From NCBI GenBank assembly GCA_964510205.1, contig CAZEBW010000011.1, positions 9,251 through 73,250 on the forward strand: DNA of 64,000 nt, given 5' to 3'. The stretch is from CAZEBW01 sp964510205. Lineage in GTDB: Bacteria > Chloroflexota > Anaerolineae > VGOG01. The translations under genes and the position numbers were made by a program. Shown in pieces: positions 57,724 to 64,000 of the stretch; position 1 is the first letter of the stretch, and the number at the start of each line of letters is the position of its first letter. The notes under the pieces were generated by a model. That model was given only the letters and a program-made list of their open reading frames with translations. It did no database searches and was not told the origin of the DNA.

Positions 57724-58641
57724 ATGGCAGAGCACCTGAAAGTCATCATTGACTACGACGGCACGTTGACCGCAGAAGAGACGCAGGTGGCCGCGCTGGC
57801 CGAGAAGTCGCTGGACACCCTGGCCAACGAGATCATCGGCGCAGCGCGCGAGACGCTGGCCACCGACTACACTGCCACACGGGCGCGCCTGCTGCGGGCG
57901 CCGCACCGCTACTGGTGGGAGGTCAACGGTCTGGTGGCCTCTTACTGCGACGAGGGCGCGTTCATTCTCAACACCACCACGCTGCAGGTGATGCTGCGGG
58001 AAAACCCGACCTACGCCCAGGCCGTGGCCGCCGCCTTCCCCCAGGCGGAGTACGACGCGGTGATGGACTGCGTCAACTACCTATTTCACCGCCACACGGC
58101 TGAATTATCCCCGCGCTTTCGCCCTGCTGCCCGCGACGTGCTGCTGGCTCTGATCCAGCACCGCGACCGCACACCCATCATCCTCACCAACTCGCTGGGC
58201 GATAAGGTGCGTCGCCACCTGGGGGCGTTGGCGCTGGGCGGACTGGAGAATGAAATCGCCGTGCTGGGCGACACCCGCCAGTACGAGATGTCCCCCGATT
58301 GGACGCGCCGCTTTCCGCACCCGCAACTGGGCGACATCCAGGTCTGGCCAGTGAGCGAAGAACATCGGGTTGACCTGCGCCGCCCGGTCTACTACCGCGC
58401 GTTGATGCAAGCGGCCGCCGACGGCTCGCAATTGGCGGTAGTGGCTGATACCTTCTCGCTGCCCGGCGCCCTGCCGTTGATGATGCCAGTGGAGTGCACT
58501 GGCATCCCCTTTTTCCTCCTCCGCACGCCCTACACCCCCGCCTGGTGCGCCCAGGCCGTGGATGCGCACCCCCTGGGCCGCGTCCTCGACGACCTGGCCG
58601 ACCTGCCGGCCGCACTGGACGCTCTACCCCTCAGCGGGTAA
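57724..58641 (+). CDS. HAD-superfamily phosphatase-like protein
   Basis: A 305-residue HAD-type hydrolase. Motif I is VIIDYDGTLTAEETQVAALA (nucleophile Asp 10 and acid Asp 12). A helical cap follows, with PHRYWWEVNGLVASYCDEGA. Motif II/III are PIILTNSLGDKVRRHLGALA and LAVVADTFSLPGALPL. It may dephosphorylate a phosphorylated intermediate made by the two upstream transferases, completing a glycosylglycerate pathway. This link rests on position. I start at the ATG at 57724 after GAGAGGAAG; the frame is open further upstream but has no ribosome site. It ends in the plus-strand group; the next gene is convergent. Confidence 0.77.
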   Translation: MAEHLKVIIDYDGTLTAEETQVAALAEKSLDTLANEIIGAARETLATDYTATRARLLRAPHRYWWEVNGLVASYCDEGAFILNTTTLQVMLRENPTYAQAVAAAFPQAEYDAVMDCVNYLFHRHTAELSPRFRPAARDVLLALIQHRDRTPIILTNSLGDKVRRHLGALALGGLENEIAVLGDTRQYEMSPDWTRRFPHPQLGDIQVWPVSEEHRVDLRRPVYYRALMQAAADGSQLAVVADTFSLPGALPLMMPVECTGIPFFLLRTPYTPAWCAQAVDAHPLGRVLDDLADLPAALDALPLSG

Positions 58642-58643
58642 TC

Positions 58644-58698
58644 GCCTCACGCCTTCACGCCTCACGTTTCAGGCCCCCACGTTTCACGCCTCCCGCGC
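58644..58698. repeat. TCACGTTTCACG-type repeats between convergent genes
   Basis: Degenerate CTCACGCCTTCACGCCTCACG units overlap the last codons of the MFS gene, whose stop lies in the repeat. The same family occurs in the epimerase, the DUF4129 gene and the mannosidase. Confidence 0.72.
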
Positions 58699-59994
58699 CT
58701 CCCCCTTCGTCACCCCCAACATGCACAGAATCGCCAGCACGAAGAAGGCCGGAGTGACGAAGAAGATCATGTTGTAGTTGCGCCCCGTGAGGTCAATCAC
58801 CCAGCCGTTGAGGATGGGTCCCACTACGGCTGCCAGCGTCCCCGCCACGTAGTACAGGCCCGTGTAAGTCCCCAGCACGTCCTCCGAGGTCGAGATGTCT
58901 ACCACCATGGGCAAGCTGTTGACGTTGACCAGCGACCAGGCCAGCCCGCCCACCGCCAGCAGGACGATGACCACCGGCACGACCGGGGTGAAGAAGGCGA
59001 TCACCAGCAGCACCGCGAAGATGGCCAGTCCCACGATGATGGTCCGCTTGCGCCCGAAGCGGGTGGCGATGAAGCCGCTGGGGATGGAGAACAGGATGAA
59101 CGTGATGTAGGCCACGCTCAGGATCATGCTGGCCGTGGATTCGCTCACCCCCAGGGTCGCCACGCCGTAGGAGCTGAAGAAGGTCTCGATGGCGTTGTAG
59201 CCCACAAACCAGAAGAAGATGGCCAGGATGAGCAGCACCAGGCTGCGGACGTTCTCGGGCGGGATGTCGCGCAGTCCTCGAAAGACTCCCAGGCCCTCCT
59301 CCCGCCGCGCCGCCGATTCGACCAACTCCCTGGGCTCCTTGACCTTCCAAAAGAGGACAGCCACGGCGATGAGCGTAATCGCGCCCCCGACCCAGAAGGG
59401 CAGCGGACGATAGATCTTGTAGAGCAGGCCGCCGCCCAAGAAGGCCAGCACCCCACCCAGTCCGCCCATCAGGTTGATCACCCCGTTGGCCTTGGAGCGG
59501 AGCGGCGAGGGGGTCAGGTCGGGCATCAGGGCGATGACCGGGGTGCGGAACACGGCCATGGCCAGCAGCATCACCCCCAGGGCGGCGACGAACAGGGCGA
59601 ACAGCCTGCTGAGCTGCCCCACTTGCCCGTTGAGTTCCGCCGGGATCATCTGGGGGAACACGGGGATGAGGACGAAGGCCAACACCGCGATGGGGGCGCA
59701 GATGAGGATGTAGGGCATGCGGCGGCCGATGCGGGTGTAGGTGCGGTCGCTGATGGCCCCCATGACCGGCTGGATGAAGAACGCGGCGATGTTGTCCAGG
59801 GTCATGATGAAGCCGGTGAGGGTGGCGCTCAGCCCGAAGCCGAAGGTTTGCACGGCCAGCTTGGCGTCGAAGGCCGGATCCCCCGCCTGGAGGTAAATGG
59901 GGACGTAGGTGTTGTAGAGCGCCCACATGACGCTGGTGCCGAAGAACCCGAACCCGATCAGAAACGTCTTTTTGTAATCCAATTTGAGCTTCAC
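58684..59994 (-). CDS. MFS sugar transporter (SLC45/GPH-like)
   Basis: A 436-residue transporter with twelve helices, resembling sucrose/oligosaccharide MFS proteins. It has TFLIGFGFFGTSVMWALYNT, VMGAISDRTYTRIGRRMPYI (the loop 2-3 motif, D-R-T), TPVIALMPDLTPSPLRSKAN and FSIPSGFIATRFGRKRTIIV. It probably moves a neutral sugar or solute. I choose the GTG at 59994, with AAGGAGG six bases upstream; the frame is open to 60036. It reads opposite to the mannoside operon and has its own promoter (60024-60052). The C-terminus (EAREA) is repeat-coded. Confidence 0.88.
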   Translation of the reverse strand: MKLKLDYKKTFLIGFGFFGTSVMWALYNTYVPIYLQAGDPAFDAKLAVQTFGFGLSATLTGFIMTLDNIAAFFIQPVMGAISDRTYTRIGRRMPYILICAPIAVLAFVLIPVFPQMIPAELNGQVGQLSRLFALFVAALGVMLLAMAVFRTPVIALMPDLTPSPLRSKANGVINLMGGLGGVLAFLGGGLLYKIYRPLPFWVGGAITLIAVAVLFWKVKEPRELVESAARREEGLGVFRGLRDIPPENVRSLVLLILAIFFWFVGYNAIETFFSSYGVATLGVSESTASMILSVAYITFILFSIPSGFIATRFGRKRTIIVGLAIFAVLLVIAFFTPVVPVVIVLLAVGGLAWSLVNVNSLPMVVDISTSEDVLGTYTGLYYVAGTLAAVVGPILNGWVIDLTGRNYNMIFFVTPAFFVLAILCMLGVTKGEAREA

Positions 59995-60023
59995 TGCCGT
60001 CCTCCTTGTGAAAAGATGGGGTG

Positions 60024-60052
60024 AGTATAACACCAATCTCAGAGCAAGGCAA
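60024..60052 (-). promoter_or_regulatory. Promoter of the MFS transporter
   Basis: On the minus strand, TTGCCT (60052-60047), 17 bases and TATACT (60029-60024), about 30 bases before the GTG start. Confidence 0.68.
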
Positions 60053-60090
60053 GTGTAGCGGGGCGAGGAATGTTATGGTGTTCCCAGAAC

Positions 60091-60118
60091 TTGACAACCC
60101 ACGTCACCAAGTTATAAT
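60091..60118 (+). promoter_or_regulatory. Promoter of the penicillin-binding protein gene
   Basis: TTGACA (60091-60096), 16 bases and TATAAT (60113-60118). It is divergent from the MFS promoter and about 150 bases before the ATG at 60267. Confidence 0.75.
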
Positions 60119-60266
60119 AGGGACAAATGGAACTTTTGACGTTAGCAATGCGTCTTTAAGGCAGCGGAACACTGCAACGGATTCAGAATAGAACGGATCG
60201 GGAGTGAGGAAATCCATTCCTTTTTCGGTCCGTTGTAGTGTTGCTTGGCAGCCACTAGGTGAATGC

Positions 60267-63092
60267 ATGAACAAACCACCCAGCAAGAGCAACAACTCTA
60301 CGAAGGGGGCTCCGCCTAAGATTGATCTGCGGAACAGAATGGAGCAACTAATCCCTCGCTTGGCCACGGCTTTCATCACCGCCTCGGTGGTTTTTGTCGT
60401 TCTGTTCTTCCTCACCTTCGGACTTGCCCTGATCGCCTACGGCAACATCGCCCTCAGTCTGCCGGCGCCAGACGAGCTGGGAGCCCGCTCGGCGGATTTC
60501 GTGAGCACCAAGATCTACGACCGCGAAGGGGGTCTCCTCTACGAGCTGTTTGACCCCCAGTGGGGCAGACGCACCAAAGTACCGCTGGACCGCATCTCGC
60601 CCTACGTGATCCAAGCCACCATCGCCACCGAGGACAGGTATTTCTACCAACACCCCGGCTTCGACCCCATCGGCATCGCCCGGGCCATCTGGTACGCCAT
60701 CAATGAGCAAGAGGTCGTCTCGGGCGCCAGCACCATCACCCAACAGGTGGCCCGCAACGTTCTGCTCTCCCCCGTAGAGCGCTCACAGCGCACCCTCTCC
60801 CGCAAGATCAGGGAGGCGATCCTGGCCGCTGAGCTCACCCGCCGCTACCCCAAGGATACGATCCTGGAGATTTACCTCAACGAGATTTTCTACGGCAACC
60901 TGGCCTATGGCATCGAAGCCGCCGCTGAGACCTACTTCGGCAAATCGGCGGATCAGTTGACCCTGGCCGAGGCGGCCCTCCTGGCCGGCCTTCCCCAAGC
61001 GCCGGCCCTCCACGATCCCTACGCTCATCCCGACGCGGCCAAGAAGCGCCAAGCAGTGGTGCTGGACTTGATGGTCGAGGCAGGCTACATAACGCCCGCC
61101 CAGGCCGAAGCCGCCAAAGCGGAGGAGCTAGAATACATTCCCCAGCGCTTTCCCATCCGTGCGCCCCACTTCGTGATGTACGTGCGCCAACTGCTGGAGG
61201 AGAAGTATGGGGCGGATGCCCTCTACAAGGGCGGGCTGCGGATAGTTACCACCCTGGACCCCGACCTGCAGGCCATCGCCGAGCGGGTGGCTGAGGAACA
61301 CGTCCAGACCCTGGCCGATAAGCACGTCACCAACGCCGCGCTGGTGGCCCTGAAGCCCGACACGGGCGAGGTGCTGGCCATGCTGGGCAGCGTGGATTTC
61401 TTCGACGAGGAGATTGACGGCCAAGTCAACGTGGCCCTGCGGCTTCGGCAGCCGGGCTCCTCCATCAAGCCCGTGACCTACGTGGCGGCCTTCGAGAAGG
61501 GATGGACGCCTGCCACGCTCATCTGGGACGTGCCGACCGAGTTCCCCGACGGCGCCAATCCGCCCTACAAGCCCACCAACTATGACGACGTGTTCCACGG
61601 CCCAGTGCTCTTGCGCACCGCGCTGGGCAGTTCCTACAACGTCCCGGCGGTGAAGGCCCTCCAGTTTGTGGGCCTGCCGGACATGCTGGCCCTGGCCCAC
61701 CGCCTGGGGATCGCTTCCCTCAATCGTCCCGATTACGGCCTGTCCCTGACCCTGGGCGGGGGCGATGTGACGCTGTTCGAGATGGTGGGCGCCTACGCCG
61801 TCTTTGCCAACGGCGGCGTGCGCATCCCGCCGGTGGCCATCGCGCGGGTGGAGGACAGCGAGGGACGCGTCATCGCTAAAACTTCCCCCGCCCCCCTTCC
61901 CCCCAAAGTTGGGGGGACTGAGGGGGGAGGGGGGATTGAGGGGGGGCTTGAACGTGTCATCTCCCCTCAGCACGCCTACCTCATCACCGACATCCTGGCC
62001 GACAACGAGGCCCGCATCCCGGCCTTTGGGCCCGACAGCGTGCTGAAGCTCAGTCGGCCCGCTGCGGCCAAGACCGGCACCACCGACAATTGGCGCGACG
62101 CCTGGACCATCGGCTACACCCCCGGCCTGGTGTGCGGCGTGTGGGTGGGCAACAGCGACAATTCGGCCATGGACGGCGTGGCCGGGGCCGCTGGCGCCGG
62201 ACCCATCTGGCACAATTTTATGGAAGAGGCCCTTCGGCTAGGCTCAGGACAGGCCCTGGCCGGCGCGCCCCAGCTTGATTTCACCAGACCATCAGACATC
62301 GTGACCGCGGAGATCTGCACCGTTTCCGGGGCCAAGCCCAGCGCGGTCTGCCCCAGCCGAGGAATGGAGATCTTCGTGGCTGGCAGCGAGCCCAACGATC
62401 CCAGCCGGGATTTTCACCAACTGGTCAGAATATGCACCGTGACCGGCCAGCGGGCCACCGAGTTCTGCCCAGAGGACGTCGTGGAGGAGAAATTCTTCGA
62501 GGTCTATCCCGAGGAGTATCGCTGGTGGGCCGAGGAGCGAGGCATCGAGCAGCCGCCGGCGGGCCTCTGTCCGCTGCACACCGGACCGATAGAGGTGGCT
62601 ATCTTCCAGCCCACCGAGGGGCAGGCGGTGGAGGGCATCGTGCCCGTGATGGGTCGCGTCCTCATGCCCGATTTCGATCACTACGAGGTGGAGTACGGCG
62701 TGGGGCCTGATCCCATCGGCTGGGGCTGGGTGAGCGGCCCCCACCTGGCGATGGTGGAGGATGGGCTATTGACCGAATGGGACACTGGCACGGTAAAGAA
62801 TGGCCTAAAAACCCTGAGAGTGGTGGCTTTCGACCGTCACGGCCATACCGCCGAGGCGCGGGTGCGGGTGACGGTGGGCAACCCCACACCCACCCCCACC
62901 GTGACGCCGACCGTGACGCCCACCTCAACGCCGACGGCTACGCCCACCACCACCCCGACCCCAACACCGACGGGCACCCCCACGCCGACCCTCACGCCCA
63001 CAGAAACGCCGACGCCCACCCCTACGTCAACGCCGACAACCACCCCCACTCCCACGCCGACGGTGACGCCGACGCCCACCATCATCGGCTGA
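60267..63092 (+). CDS. Class A penicillin-binding protein (PBP1A-like) with Thr-Pro tail
   Basis: A 941-residue bifunctional peptidoglycan synthase. There is one membrane helix (about residues 30-58), then a GT51 transglycosylase domain (ATEDRYFYQHPGFDPIGIAR, with the catalytic Glu near 123, and GASTITQQVARN). The transpeptidase domain has SSIK near residue 398, SYN in ALGSSYNVPAVKAL and KTGT near 601. After the catalytic part is an Ig-like region (PIEVAIFQPTEGQAVEGIVP) and then a tail of about 60 residues of Thr-Pro repeats. Two in-frame repeats are present: KTSPAPLPPKVGGTEGGGG (61883-61949) and LRLGSGQALAG (62230-62255). I start at the ATG at 60267 (AGGTGA upstream); a GTG at 60204 is less likely. 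Confidence 0.93.
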   Translation: MNKPPSKSNNSTKGAPPKIDLRNRMEQLIPRLATAFITASVVFVVLFFLTFGLALIAYGNIALSLPAPDELGARSADFVSTKIYDREGGLLYELFDPQWGRRTKVPLDRISPYVIQATIATEDRYFYQHPGFDPIGIARAIWYAINEQEVVSGASTITQQVARNVLLSPVERSQRTLSRKIREAILAAELTRRYPKDTILEIYLNEIFYGNLAYGIEAAAETYFGKSADQLTLAEAALLAGLPQAPALHDPYAHPDAAKKRQAVVLDLMVEAGYITPAQAEAAKAEELEYIPQRFPIRAPHFVMYVRQLLEEKYGADALYKGGLRIVTTLDPDLQAIAERVAEEHVQTLADKHVTNAALVALKPDTGEVLAMLGSVDFFDEEIDGQVNVALRLRQPGSSIKPVTYVAAFEKGWTPATLIWDVPTEFPDGANPPYKPTNYDDVFHGPVLLRTALGSSYNVPAVKALQFVGLPDMLALAHRLGIASLNRPDYGLSLTLGGGDVTLFEMVGAYAVFANGGVRIPPVAIARVEDSEGRVIAKTSPAPLPPKVGGTEGGGGIEGGLERVISPQHAYLITDILADNEARIPAFGPDSVLKLSRPAAAKTGTTDNWRDAWTIGYTPGLVCGVWVGNSDNSAMDGVAGAAGAGPIWHNFMEEALRLGSGQALAGAPQLDFTRPSDIVTAEICTVSGAKPSAVCPSRGMEIFVAGSEPNDPSRDFHQLVRICTVTGQRATEFCPEDVVEEKFFEVYPEEYRWWAEERGIEQPPAGLCPLHTGPIEVAIFQPTEGQAVEGIVPVMGRVLMPDFDHYEVEYGVGPDPIGWGWVSGPHLAMVEDGLLTEWDTGTVKNGLKTLRVVAFDRHGHTAEARVRVTVGNPTPTPTVTPTVTPTSTPTATPTTTPTPTPTGTPTPTLTPTETPTPTPTSTPTTTPTPTPTVTPTPTIIG
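61883..61949. repeat. G-rich dispersed repeat in the PBP transpeptidase domain
   Basis: CTTCCCCCGCCCCCCTTCCC, then CCAAAGTTGGGGGG and G-run variants, are read in frame as SPAPLPPKVGGTEGGGGIEG between two transpeptidase strands. It is the third copy of the family seen twice in valS. Confidence 0.78.
62230..62255. repeat. TCAGGACAGG repeat in the PBP gene
   Basis: CCCTTCGGCTAGGCTCAGGACAGG is read in frame as LRLGSGQAL after the KTGT region. It belongs to the TCCTGAGCC..CGAAGG family in reverse orientation. Confidence 0.78.
62887..63089 (+). repeat. Thr-Pro-coding tandem repeat in the PBP C-terminus
   Basis: About 30 degenerate copies of the hexamer ACGCCGACC (ACC CC) code TPTPT-type residues. 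This is likely a flexible, possibly glycosylated spacer outside the membrane. Confidence 0.85.
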
Positions 63093-63104
63093 GGGTAAGA
63101 GCGC

Positions 63105-63137
63105 AAACCCTAAAGGTCTCGGAGACCTTTAGGGTTT
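63105..63137. terminator. Near-perfect palindrome after the PBP gene
   Basis: AAACCCTAAAGGTCTC and GAGACCTTTAGGGTTT, 16 bases each with a one-base centre, followed by TTTTAGGG. It can act as a bidirectional terminator, and the stem ends in a T run on the plus strand. It may equally be a dispersed palindromic repeat. Confidence 0.65.
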
Positions 63138-63156
63138 TAGGGAATGGAGATCAGAC

Positions 63157-63927
63157 ATGGAAAAGATACTGGATTTGAACCCCTTTTTCTTCGAGGGCGG
63201 TCCGGTGGGCTGCCTGTTGGTGCACGGCTTCAGCGGCAGTCCGCCAGAGATGAGGCCCATGGGAGAGTTTCTGGCGGCGAAGGGACTGACTGTAATGGGA
63301 GTGCGACTGGCCGGCCACGGGACCTCGCCTGAGGACATGGCCGCCACCGGCTGGCGCGACTGGGTGGCCTCCGCCGAGGCCGGATTGCGAAAGCTGGAGA
63401 GCCGCTGCGAGCAGGTCTTCGTAGCGGGTCTGTCCATGGGTGGGCTGCTCACCCTACACCTGGCGGCGCATCACCCCCTGGACGGCATCATCGTCATGGC
63501 CGCCCCGGCCTACATCGCCGACTGGCGCTTTCGCCTCCTGCCTCTGGCGCGCTATTTCGTCCGCTGGTTCAAGCCCGACATCGAGTCGGACCTGACCGAC
63601 CCTGAAGCCGAGGAACGGCTTTCCTCCTACTCCGTGCTCCCCGTCCGCTGCATCGCCAGCCTGGGGCAGTTGATCAACCTGGTCAGGCGGGAGCTTCCCC
63701 AGGTCGAGACGCCGGCCCTGATCATGCAAGGTGAGCGAGATGGCCACGTCCCCGCGGACAGCGCGCCGATCATTCTCCAAGAACTGGGCTCAACGGACAA
63801 GGAGCTCGTCTGGTGGCCGAACTCAGGGCACTGCATCACTGTGGACAGCGAGCGCGAGGCCGTCTGGGCCAGGGCCTACGAGTTCATCGCCCAACACCGC
63901 CTCGGAGCGGTGGAAAAAGGGCAATAA
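63157..63927 (+). CDS. Alpha/beta-hydrolase carboxylesterase (Est30-like)
   Basis: A 256-residue cytoplasmic esterase. VGCLLVHGFSGSPPEMRPMG holds the oxyanion-hole HGF, VRLAGHGTSPEDMAATGW is the family segment, and the nucleophile Ser is in VFVAGLSMGGLLTLHLAAHH. The acid is in ALIMQGERDGHVPADSAPII, and the final His in WWPNSGHCITVDSEREAV. The triad is complete. Members hydrolyse short-chain carboxylic or monoacylglycerol esters. The ATG at 63157 follows GGGAATGGAG. No functional link to the PBP is apparent. Confidence 0.9.
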   Translation: MEKILDLNPFFFEGGPVGCLLVHGFSGSPPEMRPMGEFLAAKGLTVMGVRLAGHGTSPEDMAATGWRDWVASAEAGLRKLESRCEQVFVAGLSMGGLLTLHLAAHHPLDGIIVMAAPAYIADWRFRLLPLARYFVRWFKPDIESDLTDPEAEERLSSYSVLPVRCIASLGQLINLVRRELPQVETPALIMQGERDGHVPADSAPIILQELGSTDKELVWWPNSGHCITVDSEREAVWARAYEFIAQHRLGAVEKGQ

Positions 63928-63970
63928 TCGACCTAACTACCTCGGCAATGTTAACTTTCGCGTCAAGCGT

Positions 63971-64000
63971 CATTGCGAGGAGCGTAGCGACGAAGCAATC
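63971..64000. repeat. Dispersed repeat CATTGCGAGGAGCG..GAAGCAATC (runs off the window)
   Basis: GTCATTGCGAGGAGCGTAGC followed by GACGAAGCAATC matches the outer arms of the composite repeat at 35774-35882. It continues past the window edge. Confidence 0.72.

Noticed and set aside
58793..60097. Second minus-strand frame overlapping the MFS transporter
   Set aside because: His/Arg/Pro-rich shadow with no hydrophobic helices; the overlapping frame is a clear twelve-helix transporter with a strong ribosome site.

Overview
The window looks like a stretch of a Chloroflexota chromosome, probably an Anaerolineae-type lineage. This is inferred, not proven. It rests on the gene content and envelope style (a class A penicillin-binding protein with a long Thr-Pro tail, a sugar-binding protein carrying LysM instead of a lipobox, an O-antigen-ligase/TPR fusion) and on many small dispersed repeats that recur between genes and inside reading frames. 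There is no prophage, rRNA operon, CRISPR array or complete insertion sequence. Most genes from 1 to about 39.8 kb read on the minus strand and most from 39.9 kb to the end on the plus strand. The two halves meet at a pair of divergent, near-consensus promoters.

Layout. 1-6.7 kb: 5' part of hutI, valS behind a T-box leader, a HicBA toxin-antitoxin pair, a VTT membrane protein, uppS and a WecA/TagO-like initiating transferase. 6.8-33.8 kb: a large surface-polysaccharide locus with an O-antigen ligase/TPR fusion, two NAD-dependent epimerases, five GT4-type transferases, a GT39-type membrane transferase, two sugar aminotransferases, two hexapeptide acyltransferases, a flippase, a deacetylase, an AAC(3)-fold acyltransferase and a CitE/MaoC pair. 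At its upstream end (27.5-33.8 kb) is a wbpB-wbpD-wbpE-wbpI-like set, expected to make a diacetamido-dideoxy-uronic acid nucleotide sugar. A second HicBA pair sits between two decayed copies of a glycosyltransferase 3' end. 33.9-39.8 kb: tRNA-Thr, pyrG and a MoxR/DUF58/DUF4129 operon.

39.9-42.5 kb: a restriction-modification unit whose nuclease frame is split by one in-frame TAG while the methyltransferase is intact. 43.0-58.6 kb: a mannoside locus. A LacI-family gene with two inverted operators in its own promoter precedes a LysM-fused binding protein, two permeases, an ATPase, a GH130 enzyme and a GH38 alpha-mannosidase. A 2H phosphoesterase, a GT4, a GpgS/MGS-like transferase and a HAD phosphatase follow, interrupted by a small unknown/C39-like pair with its own consensus promoter. 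A divergent MFS sugar transporter, a class A PBP and a carboxylesterase close the window.

The strongest unusual signals are an 86-bp foldback element flanked by a perfect 12-bp direct repeat just after the mannosidase, several repeat families inserted in frame in conserved enzymes (ValRS, PBP, GH38, aminotransferase, epimerase, ligase), the LysM-binding-protein fusion, the amber-split nuclease, the HicBA pair between duplicated transferase ends, and a mannoside locus that combines apparent synthesis, uptake and breakdown.
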